From Ophiosphaerella korrae (Eukaryota > Ascomycota > Dothideomycetes > Pleosporales > Phaeosphaeriaceae), in contig JALNQF010000355.1 of the NCBI GenBank assembly GCA_028456385.1, positions 1 to 41,539 of the forward strand: a stretch of DNA of 41,539 nucleotides, given 5' to 3'. Under the pieces are notes generated by a model, which saw only the letters and a program-made list of their open reading frames with translations, searched no databases and was not told the DNA's origin. A program made the translations under genes and the position numbers. The stretch's first letter is position 1, and every line of letters begins with the position of its first letter. Of this stretch, positions 1 through 10,483 are shown piece by piece.

Positions 1-3000
1 TTCGTTAATTAATCTAATTTTTTCTAGATTAATCTTGATTTTTCCTAGTTTAATAATAAATCTAAGGAAGTCTATTTTCTTTATATAGAATTTGTATTTT
101 CTTATTTTAAGAAATATCTTATTTTCTACTAGTTTTTCTAGTACTTTGTATATATACTATACGTATTCTTCTTCTATTTCTAAGAATATAAGGATATTAT
201 CTAGGTATATAAATATAAATATATCTAAGTACTTTCTTAGTACTATATTTATTCTTTCTTAGAAGGCTACTAGTACGTTTATTAAGCTAAAGGGTATAAC
301 TAGGTATTTATATAGTTTATATTATATTCTAAACGCTATTTTCTATTTATTACCTTTCTTAATTCTAATCTAGTAGTAGGCGTTCTAGATGTCTAGTTTT
401 GTAAAGATTTTTACTTTCTATAGCTTATCTTGTATTACGTCTATTTGTAGTAAGGGATATTAGTTCTTACTTGTAATTGCGTTAGTTTTTCTAAAGTCTA
501 CGCAAGGTCTTTTATCTTTTATTCTCTTTTTGTTTACGAATATAAGTCTATATACTACTAAAGACTTAGATTCTTATATTTATCTTTTCTTTATTACGTT
601 TTTAATAAACGTTTATTTAATTTTAGATTCTTCTTCTATTTTTCTATAAACTAAGCTCTATCTTACGTTTTTATCTTCTTTTAGATCTATCGCTAAGTCC
701 TATAGTTAGTATTTTAGAAGGTAATCTTTAGGTTCTATAAGCTATTTTTCCTATTTCTTATATTCTTCTAGGAATTCCCTTTTATATATAACTATGTTAG
801 CTTTTAATATTTCTTTTTTAGAGTAGCTAATTCTACTTATTCTCTAATTAATTCTTAGGTTAGTTATTTATAACTATAGCATTCCTAGTATTATATCTTA
901 TTTGTTATTAATTGTTGTTATATCTATAACTATATTCTTAATTATTATCCCTTCTAGTTTTAGTGTAGAGGGTGTTATTTTAAACCTTATAGGTTCTTAA
1001 AATAGTTTTCCTTCGATTATACTTAGTTGTTAAAGGTACTTCTTTATAGTATAAGTTATTTCTTAGCTTTCTACAAACTTCTTTAATATAAAGTTTCTTG
1101 TAGCTCTACTATTAATTATTAATTGTACTTTCTTCTCTTAATAAGTACCTATCTTTGTAATATATAGGCCTCTTATACCTTCTAGCTTTTCTTACTTTAG
1201 TATTTTTGTAAATTGTCTATTTTCCTAGGGCTATAGCCCTATTTTAAGTTTATATTCTTTATATTTTAGATATTTATTATACTTATATTTATACTATAGT
1301 CTTCCTTAGACGTATTTCTTAGGTAGTTTTAGTCTAGGCCTTATTACTACGTAACCTTCTTCTAATATTATTTCCTATCTTTAGATATCTTCTACTAGAA
1401 TTACTTTTATATAGTTGTAGCCTCTTCTTCTTATAAGCTATACTTTATTATTTACTTTAGGGTTTCTATATATTATATAATTCTTCTCTAGGTATAATAT
1501 CTATAATACTTTAAAATATACTAGGTACTTAGGATCTATTATTTTATTATCCCCTTCTTAGTAACTATCTATTCTAGGTCTTGTATTTATTAAGATATAG
1601 TATACTATTAGTACTTGTAGTGTATAGGCTTTGTTAATCTATTGCGTTTTTCTTATAAAGTACTACTATTCTTTTTATATAAGTATCCTTCTTACTATAA
1701 CTATATATTACTTTATCTATTCTTAAAATAGTATAAACTTTATTTCTTTAGGATTACGTTCTTTCTAGTCTTTGTACGCTTCCTCTATACTTATAACTAG
1801 TAAGTATTTCTAAACAAATTTCTATTCTTTATTTTGTTCTTCTATATCTATTATCGTATAGCTATTATAGCTATATATATCTAGCTAGGTATATTTAGTA
1901 CCTTTTATACTAACCTATCTTTTACTTTCTTGTAGTCCTTTAGAGGAAGCTGTAGTAGTCTCTTTATTTAGTACTAATCCTTTAGCCTAAATTAATAGGG
2001 TCTAGGGCTCTTCTCTTTCTAAGTCTTCTATTAGTAGGTCTATTATATACGCTGTTTCTTCTAGCTATACTTTTCTTTTTTCTTTTATTACTACTACTCT
2101 ATTCTTTTATAAGAACTATCCTACTCCCTATTTACTAAAAAGATATATATAGTAGTTATCTTTGTAATAAAAGGTCTAATAGAGTATTACGTATTATATT
2201 TCTTTACTCCTAGCTACCTTTTCTTAAGGTTTAGCTTATACTTATAGTATTTCTTTCTTTTTCTCTATTATCTTTAACTAAGTTTCTTTATCTTTTTTAT
2301 AGTCCTTACTTTTATATTCCTTTATATAGTATCCTAGTTTCTTATATTTATAATATACTATATCCTTTTTCTTCTTTAATTAGTAGTCTTTCGCGTAGTA
2401 GCTTTTCTTACTATAGTTAAAATACGTAAAGTCTTTATTCTTCTTTTTCTTTCTATCCTTGTTTACGTTAAGGATTATAGGGTCTCTAGTGTCTTAGTTT
2501 CTAGTTTAGCTACTATACTTATTCTTTTTCTATTCTTAAAGGTTATTATTAATTTAGATTACCTATTATTTTAGGGCTTCTAGTGTCCTAGGTTTCTCTA
2601 TATATATTATTTTGTATTAGATTTTTACGTTTAGTCTTTGTTTAAATTGTAATATAAGGGCTAATTTATTCTATTCTATATTTTAACTTAGTTATTTAAA
2701 TTATAATATATATTCTAGGATACTCTTGTTTTATATAAGCCTTTTAAGTTTCTCTTTAGCTTATTAAGTAATATCTATATCTCTAAATACTACTCTTATT
2801 CGTTTAGTAAAGTATTTATAACTTCTAAAAATAGCTTTAGTTTTATCTTTTTAGGTTATTAGAGAATACGTTGTATAGTCTATCTAGTAGGGCTTGTACT
2901 ATCTTATTACGTCTTCTTTAAGGTATAGTCTAATATATATTACTTTCTTTTCTTCTATATTAAAGTATAGTACTTGTATATCTATCTAGAGTTGTACTAA

Positions 3001-3827
3001 CGCTATAAAGAGTCTTAATTTCTCCTTTATTCTATTAAACTTTTTAAGAACAGGTATCTTAGGTAGTTTCTTTGTTATACTTATTTCTAGTTATTAGGTA
3101 ATTAGCTCTATCTAGTTCTAGCCTTTAATAATAGCTTTAATTTATACTTTGTTCTATTTTAAGTAATCTTGTAGTTCTCTATTCTACGTTTCTAATACTT
3201 TAATTACTATCTTTATATCTTCTTTGTTATTAATTAATTTGTTTATATAATCTTTAATTATTTCCTATATAGTACTATCTAACTTATAACTACTCTTAGG
3301 GGCTTTACTTATTAAACTTTCTACTATCGTGTTAGCTAGACTATGCGCTACTTACGCTTTACTTCTTGTAATAACTAAATTAGCAAGGTGTTATAGGCTT
3401 ACTAGGGTTAACTTCCTAATAGCCTTAATAGATATTAGTAGATTGTAAAGTAATAGTAAAAGTTTGTATTGTAATCTATAATAGGCTGTAAATAATAGAA
3501 GATATTTTGTAACTATCTTGTATTATTACTTATAGTTAATAATTAAATTACTAATACTATCTTAATAATGCGCGTTGCTACTAACTATATACTTGTCCTA
3601 ATCTATTAATCTATTACTACTAAGAATAATAGATTGTAGATTACTTTAATCTATAATCTATTAACGCTAAGAGTCTATAGATTATAGATTACCCTAGGTG
3701 TCCTAATTATATATAGTTTCCTAATCGAGTTTATATTCTTTATGTTTGTAAGAACTTAATCCTTTAGTCGTAGGGCTAATTAGTTCTATCTGTATTTCTC
3801 TTGTTACTATCGTAACAAGATTAATAA
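1..3827 (-). mobile_element. RIP-degraded Ty3/Gypsy LTR retrotransposon (copy C), 5' part
   Basis: Read on the minus strand, this is a decayed Gypsy element whose order is LTR (about 3827-3575), gag, two zinc knuckles (about 2440-2320), aspartic protease (about 1125-1090) and reverse transcriptase (about 480 to the window edge). The reading frame can be followed through many TAG/TAA stops. RT is recognised by a KLDI-x-NAY block and a YLDN box (codon 198-196) where the family has YLDD. The protease triad reads NSR instead of DSG. Zinc-ligand cysteines read Tyr. All these changes are G-to-A or C-to-T in TpG/CpA context, as in RIP. RT continues into the thumb region and leaves the window at base 1, so integrase is not seen. 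The coding sequence matches copies A and B at the right edge, in inverted orientation. It cannot encode a functional protein. Confidence 0.88.
3575..3827 (-). repeat. LTR of copy C (LTR type II)
   Basis: The outer edge is clear: on the minus strand the LTR opens with TGTTACGATAGTAACA (3827-3812), the same start as at 39278. It contains the nested palindromes built on TAATCTATAATCTAT that mark the LTR of copy B. The inner edge near 3575 is approximate, placed where the shared GATGCGCATTATTA-like leader begins. Confidence 0.75.
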
Positions 3828-3893
3828 AGATATAGGATTAATAACTTTAGTACTAGTATAGAGAAACAAGGGACTACGTAGAAGAAAGAATAG

Positions 3894-4350
3894 TGTTATA
3901 GTAGTAATAAGGGAAACTAAGATAGAACTAATTAGTCTACGCTTAGCTACTAATAGAGTATAAGATAAGTGAGGTAACAACCTATAAGATAATAAGTTCG
4001 ACTAAGAAGCTAACTATAATATAGATATGTAACAAATTTGTAAATTTGCAATCTTAGTAAACACAAAGTCGCGAAGCTATTATGTAATAAATTTGTAAAT
4101 TTGTAATCTTAGCAAACACGAAGCAACGAAGCCGCTAAGATATTATTACTATATAGTTAGTAGCGATGCGCATTATTAGGATGGCATCGGCAATTTAATC
4201 CTTTGACCACAGAACGCCAATACAAGACAATTGCAAAACATCTTCTATTAATATTAGTTATTATAGATTACCTACACGAACCTTACTATTAACTCTTAAT
4301 CCACCAACACCCTAACAGCTACTAGTAGTCGACGCAGGTAGCCCATTACA
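3894..4350 (+). repeat. LTR (type I) plus leader remnant of a Gypsy element (copy D)
   Basis: An LTR-like sequence starts near 3894 (TGTTATAGTAGTAATA) and ends near 4166, just before GATGCGCATTATTAGG. The leader continues to about 4345 and aligns by eye with 35638-35820 of copy A. No coding part follows: the sequence meets the terminal inverted repeat of the next element at 4351. It carries the 55-bp tandem repeat found in the copy A LTR. It is less mutated than the coding copies, so the leader here may be closest to the original sequence. About 66 bp (3828-3893) separate it from copy C and were not identified. Confidence 0.65.
4027..4133 (+). repeat. two tandem copies of a 55-bp LTR subrepeat
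   Basis: ATGTAACAAATTTGTAAATT starts at 4027 and recurs with changes at 4082, an offset of 55 bp, each time followed by a CTTAG-AAACAC-AAG block. The same duplicated unit occurs at 35491 and 35545 in copy A, where it retains more CG. Its place in the 5' part of the LTR suggests U3 enhancer-like repeats; that role is inference. Confidence 0.7.
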
Positions 4351-4687
4351 CTAGCTCAAAAACTACTAAAAATCGCAAAAACCGTGCGTTAATATCTCAA
4401 CAACAGCTAAATAATAAATTCCAGGATTTTATAATAAGCCTCATCTACCTACTTCGAAGCTCCGATTACATTCCTAGGATAATAGGCTTAGCTATTATTA
4501 AATTATTAAGTTTTAGCTCGCAATTTTAAGCTAAATTGCTGTACCTATAGAACTATTTAACAAATTGCGTTCTAGGAGTCTTAAAATAGTTATACAAAGG
4601 TAGCTACAAAATTTTAGGAGATGCTGTCAAGCTGTTGCTAAGATATTAACGTACAGTTTTTGCGATTTTTGGTGGTTTTTGAGCTGG
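4351..4687. mobile_element. short non-coding DNA transposon (MITE-like) with 58-bp terminal inverted repeats
   Basis: The left arm 4351-4408 opens CTAGCTCAAAAACTACTAAA and ends CAACAGCT. The right arm 4630-4687 is its reverse complement, opening (reverse strand) CCAGCTCAAAAACCACCAAA. The arms differ at a few positions, most of them C/T changes compatible with RIP. The 221-bp interior has no ORF and is AT-rich. No clear target-site duplication was found: flanks are ..ATTACA and CAGGTC... It probably depended on a transposase supplied by a full-length DNA transposon; the family is not identified. Confidence 0.7.
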
Positions 4688-6137
4688 CCCAGGTCGTGAG
4701 TAAACACGCTAATCTACTCTAATAACTAAGAAGAATATAAGAAGTGCATGTAGAAAGTCTGCTGATTGAGACCCCTCCTTCTTGGATCGTTGCGCGGGAT
4801 CGTAACGTTATTAGGCGCCTGGGATTGGATATCAGATATTAGATTTTAGAGTAGCGATTATCAGATGAGTAGTAGAAACTGGTTCGGAAAAACGGGAGAA
4901 ATGGAATTTATTGGGTTATTTTTAGTTGATTTGTAGTGATACCTTTCTACTCCTTTATCAGAACCTCCGGCCCAGAATCCAACACCTAGCTACTCACCCA
5001 ATTTCGGCTGAGTTAAGATGCCATACTCTACACAACAGTATATTTAGTTATTTATATATACTACTAATCAAGTAAAAAAAAAAAAAGCTTAAGCCCGATG
5101 CGGGGGTCTATTGAATGTTAGGGGAATATTTCGAACTCTGGCAAAGCACTTACCGAACCCGCAACCTTGAGATTGCAGTAGGATCAATCGTCTTCGCCAG
5201 GACGCGAAACTAAGAGTCTCACGCTCTACCGATTGACTGGAAAGGTGTTAGATACTGATTGAATTGTAGTAGTATTGAGAACGTACGCTAACCAGGCTGT
5301 TTACATGGAATATAACCATTCACAATTTAGAATATTTATATGCTATCTTCGTAAAACGAATAGTTCAATAGTTACGGACATGCTCTCATTATGCCCAAGT
5401 GTGATGTATTCATGCATATTTCTGGTGTGGGCTTAAGTAATAAACCCCGACAGCTCTGGCAGGTAGTGCCGAGGATAGCGCCAGAAGGAGCTATTCTAAG
5501 CACATTGACTCCGCCTCCAGCGCAACTGGACCAAGGAGAGCTGGGTGTGTGAACTTTGCACAGGGCTGTGACTAGGCTATTCTATATTCAGATAGTGCAA
5601 GTCTCTCACTTCGCAAGCCATCAGCATTCGAGGCGGACGAGAAGCGGCGCGCACAGAGCTGAAGCATATGTAGGTGTAACAGGAACCGAGCAACTGTTTG
5701 TCTCCTAAGCTGTTCGCACGGTAAATTGGAGCGGGTTGCATCTAATTACGAAATGTCAGGTATGGTGACGTGAGTGCCTTTCTGTGTCAGGAACGTCCAG
5801 GGCAAGGTGGCAGGCAAGCGCACTGCCTCACGATACGCGTCCGTGCTAGCCCCCTCCACATACTTGGTAGCGCACTGCATCTCAATCGCGCTGCTCAGCC
5901 AGACTTTTGCGAACATCCATCCACCGTCGCCGTTTACCGTCTACCATCACCCAACAACAGTGCCGCACTACTAACTTCCTTCGTCTGGCTTTGTTCGCTG
6001 CGGCTGTCTGAACCCAGGCCTGCGCTGCTCGACTTGTCTTAGAATCGCAAGAGCTGACGACCCCAATACGACTCGGCTTGACGCGACACGGTACGAAACA
6101 ACCGCAGTGGCTAGAAACTCTGTATGAGCGCGAGAGC
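4688..6137. other. intergenic stretch, promoter and leader side of the flippase gene
   Basis: No gene is supported here. The base composition returns to normal after 4700. It holds a 13-A run (5074-5086), the tRNA-like relic (5138-5245), and C-rich sequence at 5850-6000 that probably belongs to the promoter or 5' leader of the downstream P4-ATPase. An out-of-frame ATG at 6124 begins a short reading frame that overlaps the chosen start at 6138. Confidence 0.5.
5138..5245 (-). pseudogene. decayed tRNA-Lys(CUU)-like sequence with intron
   Basis: On the minus strand the sequence contains ATCGGTAGAGCG (D-arm side), then the anticodon arm TGAGA-CTCTTA, an intron-like insert of about 38 nt, and the closing arm ATCTCA, followed by GCGGGTTCGG resembling a T arm. 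Anticodon CTT would be lysine, and the insert sits one base after the anticodon as in eukaryotic tRNA introns. Against function, the D stem (AGTC/GAGC) and T stem (GCGGG/AGTGC) do not pair properly and no acceptor stem closes. It is therefore called a relic. Confidence 0.4.
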
Positions 6138-9100
6138 ATGGCTAGCAGGCCACCGGACGGACTGCGGCCTCATAACGACAACCTGATCGACTTTGATGAC
6201 CATGACAGCCAACCCACCTACTACTCAGGCGCCCGCCCGCCGGTACACGACCATGAGCTCCTGCATCGCTACGATATAGACAGCTCTGAGACGGCGCCTC
6301 AGGGTCGGCCTTCGGTATCATACGATGACTTCGTGGGAGGCGGCAGACCAACTGTGGGTTTGCCCGGAGGGCCTGGTGCCCCAGCTTCTGAATCGCCCTA
6401 CCCGCAAGCCGGGAGCAGGGCATATTCACAGACTTCCGATTTGAATGATTACCAGAGATACTCGGACGCTGAGATACCCGCCGATGATCATCATTCCATG
6501 CAGGGCTACTACGCCGCGGCAGGCGAGGCTTCACCCGGTGTGCAGCGTGGCTCGTCCAAGAAGGCCCATAATAGGAATAGCATTCTAGGTCTGGGGGGCG
6601 GTCTCACTGGCCGGGTAAAGAACATGTTCGGCCGCGGCCAGGACTACTCAGAGATGGACCTGCCGTTAACAGAGCATGCCGCACATCAAGGCCAGTCAGG
6701 TGCAAGCCAATACCATGACGGTGAATCAGTCAAGAAAAAGCGCAGCTCGGGCACCTTCAAGTTTGGCTTCGGACGTGGAGCCCCAGACCCAGCCACTCTT
6801 GGGCCAAGATTAATTCACCTCAACAACCCTCCTGCCAATTCACAGAACAAATATGTCGACAACCACATATCCACTTCCAAATACAACATTCTTACCTTTC
6901 TCCCCAAGTTTTTGTACGAGCAATTCTCAAAATACGCCAATTTGTTCTTTTTATTCACCGCGATCTTGCAACAGATCCCTGGCATTTCACCGACATCCAG
7001 ATATACCACCATTGTCCCACTTTGTATCGTGTTACTGGTATCGGCCATTAAGGAGTACATTGAGGACTACAGGAGGAAGCAGTCAGACGCCCAATTAAAT
7101 AACTCCAAGGCACACGTGTTGAAGGGTTCGACGTTTACAGAGACGAAGTGGATAAACGTAGCTGTAGGGGATATCGTTCGGGTCCAATCCGAATCGCCCT
7201 TTCCTGCTGACCTAGTACTTCTCGCATCATCTGAACCAGAAGGTCTTTGCTACATTGAAACGGCCAATCTGGATGGAGAAACCAATTTGAAAATCAAGCA
7301 AGCTATACCTGAGACTGCTGATTTCGTCAGTCCTGCGGAATTGGCTCGCCTAGGTGGCAAGATCCGATCAGAACAACCCAATAGCAGCTTGTATACCTAT
7401 GAAGCTACATTAACAATTGCAGCAGGTGGAGGTGAAAAAGAGTTGCCTTTAGCGCCTGATCAGTTGCTACTGCGTGGGGCCACTCTACGTAATACTCCTT
7501 GGATACATGGTGTGGTCGTTTTTACTGGCCACGAAACCAAACTCATGAGGAATGCTACTGCTACACCAATCAAGACCACTGCGGTAGAAAGAATGGTAAA
7601 CAAGCAGATCCTCATGCTCGTTATAATCTTGATATGTCTCAGCATTGTTAGTTCAATCGGCGACGTCATTATTCGATCGACTCGCGGCAACAACCTTGAG
7701 TATCTTTGGTTAGGCGGCTTCAATGGTGCAAAACAGTTCTTCTCCGATCTATTGACATACTGGGTTCTGTACTCCAACCTGGTGCCAATCTCCCTATTCG
7801 TCACAATCGAGATTGTTAAATACTACACCGGTACCTTGATAGATTCGGATTTAGACATCTATTACGAACCCACTGATACTCCTGCAAATTGTCGCACGTC
7901 TTCCCTGGTTGAGGAACTTGGACAAATCGAATACATTTTCTCGGACAAGACTGGTACCCTGACATGCAACATGATGGAGTTCAGGCAATCTTCAATTGCT
8001 GGGGTTCAATACGGAGATGAAATACCGGAGGATAGGAGAGCTACGATTGAAGATGGGGTCGAGGTTGGCATCCATGATTTCAAGCAACTCGAGCAAAATC
8101 GCCAAAGTCATGGCTCTCGGGACATTATCAATCACTTCCTCACCCTGCTCTCGACTTGTCACACTGTCATCCCTGAGCGAGGCGGTGAAAAGGATGCTAT
8201 TAAATACCAAGCAGCGTCTCCTGACGAAGGTGCGCTTGTGGAGGGGGCACTGTTGCTGGGCTACAAATTCACAGCAAGAAAACCCCGGGCAGTCATCATT
8301 GAGGTTGATGGTCGCCAACAGGAGTTTGAGCTGTTGGCAGTCTGTGAGTTCAACTCAACAAGAAAGCGCATGTCCACTATATTTCGCACCCCTACAGGCA
8401 AGATTGTTTGCTATTGCAAGGGCGCCGACACAGTCATTCTGGAGCGACTTGCAAAAGAGAATAATCCCTTCGTCGAGACGACCTTAACACACCTCGAAGA
8501 ATATGCTGCTGATGGCCTTCGTACGCTCTGCCTTGCCATGCGAGAGATCCCTGAGAATGAATGGCAGGAATGGTGGCATATCTTTAACACTGCGCAAACT
8601 ACAGTCAGCGGAAACCGTGCCGAAGAACTCGATAAAGCTGCTGAACTAATTGAGCATGATCTCACCCTTCTTGGAGCAACTGCCATTGAAGATAAGCTTC
8701 AAGAGGGCGTTCCAGACACCATTGCAACCCTGCAATCTGCCGGCATTAAGATCTGGGTCTTAACTGGTGACCGTCAAGAAACAGCCATCAACATTGGCAT
8801 GAGTTGTAAGCTGATCAGCGAAGACATGTCCCTGCTCATTATCAACGAAGAAACCAAAGATGCAACCCGTGACAACATTCGAAAAAAATTCCAAGCAATC
8901 ACGAGCCAGTCGCAAGGTGGCCAGCACGAGATGGATGTTCTTGCACTGGTTATCGATGGCAAATCGCTTACGTATGCTCTAGAGCGTGACTTGGAGAAAG
9001 AGTTTTTGGATCTTGCCGTGAAATGCAAAGCTGTCATTTGTTGCCGGGTTTCGCCACTACAGAAGGCTTTGGTCGTCAAGCTTGTCAAACGACATCTAAA

Positions 9101-10241
9101 GTCTATTCTGCTAGCGATTGGCGATGGCGCAAACGATGTCTCCATGATCCAGGCTGCACACGTTGGTGTTGGGATCTCCGGCGTTGAAGGCCTTCAAGCC
9201 GCTCGATCCGCAGACATTTCGATTGGACAATTCCGGTACCTTCGCAAACTGCTGCTTGTTCACGGTGCGTGGAGCTATCAACGCGTTAGCAAGGTCATTC
9301 TGTATTCCTTCTACAAGAACATAGCCATGTTCATGACCCAGTTCTGGTACTCATTTCAAAATGCATTCAGCGGGCAGATCATCTACGAATCCTGGACTCT
9401 CACCTTTTATAACGTGTTTTTCACGGCCGCGCCACCATTCGTGATCGGAATTTTTGATCAATTCGTAAGCGCGCGGTTGCTGGATCGATACCCACAATTA
9501 TACAGGCTGAGCCAATCAGGAGTGTTTTTTCGCATGCACAGTTTTTGGAGTTGGGTTGCAAATGGGTTCTATCACTCTTTGATACTGTATTTTGGCAGTC
9601 AGGCTTTTATTCTCTGGGATTGGCCACAATGGGACGGCCGCAATGCTGGTCACTGGGTTTGGGGCACTGCAGCCTATACCGCCAATCTTGCTACTGTCCT
9701 TCTGAAGGCTTCTCTCATCACCAATATCTGGACAAAGTACACCTTCCTCGCAATTCCTGGTAGTTTCTTGCTCTGGTTCATTTTGATGCCAATTTACGCC
9801 ATTGTCGCTCCAAAAGTCAACATTTCTAACGAGTATATTGGCGTTATCGAGCGACTTTTCCCCGATCCGAGATTCTGGGCCATGGTGATCGTTCTACCTC
9901 CTTTATGCCTGATTAGGGATTTTGCGTGGAAGTATGCCAAGCGCATGTACTTTCCACAGGCGTATCACCATGTGCAGGAAATTCAGAAGTATAACATTCA
10001 AGATTACAGACCAAGGTAAGCATTCTAATGGAATACGGGCCAAGTCCAGTCAATTAATGACCCACCTAGGATGGAACAGTTTCAAAAGGCTATTCGCAAA
10101 GTTCGGCAGGTACAGCGCATGCGTAAACAACGCGGATACGCGTTCAGCCAAACAGATGAGAGCCAGGCAAGAGTTTTGCAGGCATATGACACGACAGTTG
10201 CTAGAGGCCGTTATGGTGAGTTGGAAAGTAGTCGGAAGTAG
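6138..10241 (+). CDS. DRS2: P4-ATPase phospholipid flippase, Drs2 type
   Basis: This aminophospholipid-translocating ATPase flips phosphatidylserine and phosphatidylethanolamine to the cytosolic leaflet, typically at the trans-Golgi. Exons are 6138-10015 and 10070-10241 (intron 54 bp, GTAAGC..CCTAG), giving 1349 aa, the usual size. Visible are actuator motif DGET (379-382), PISL in membrane segment 4 (550-553), the phosphorylated Asp in DKTGTLT (D603), GDGAND (995-1000) and about ten membrane spans. A long acidic, Gly/Pro-rich N-terminus precedes the first span. The short second exon is needed: it supplies the conserved Drs2 tail (MEQFQKAIRKVRQVQRMRK ... RGRYGEL). The start is the first in-frame ATG. 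A further GTGAGT (10216) and TTTTGCAG (10282) could replace the last 8 residues by splicing, but the unspliced end fits the family better. The gene is convergent with SRP72, 242 bp away. Confidence 0.95.
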
Positions 10242-10483
10242 TCGGAAGTAGTAAGGGAACGCGTAATGTCTAGCTTTTGCAGAGCGTTTTGATATCAGGC
10301 GAACGGAAAACTCAAGCATTTGGAAGGCTATGGTGGTTTTATTGGAAAGCCTATGGCATATTGCATCCCGAATGCATATGAGAATACTCTTCACGTGACA
10401 GCGCAAATAGAATGCTTGTCAAAGACGACGTGGAGAGCCACTCATTGCCCTCTCAAGTGACATCGTACGACACGATCGACGCC

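Noticed and set aside
3565..3900. Possible CRISPR-like or regulatory array from repeated ATAGATTATAGATTA units
   Set aside because: The units are parts of an LTR palindrome shared with copy B; there are no regular spacers, and CRISPR is not expected in a fungus.
1..4350. Mitochondrial or plasmid DNA because of the high AT content
   Set aside because: The AT richness comes with CpA/TpG loss and decayed Gypsy gag-pol, which fits RIP-mutated nuclear repeats.
5770..6042. Overlapping plus- and minus-strand ORFs upstream of the flippase gene
   Set aside because: They open at GTG or overlap each other without a domain; more likely promoter or leader sequence.
10216..10410. Spliced alternative C-terminus for the Drs2-type gene as the main form
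   Set aside because: The unspliced RGRYGEL ending matches the known Drs2 tail better; kept only as a possibility in the findings.
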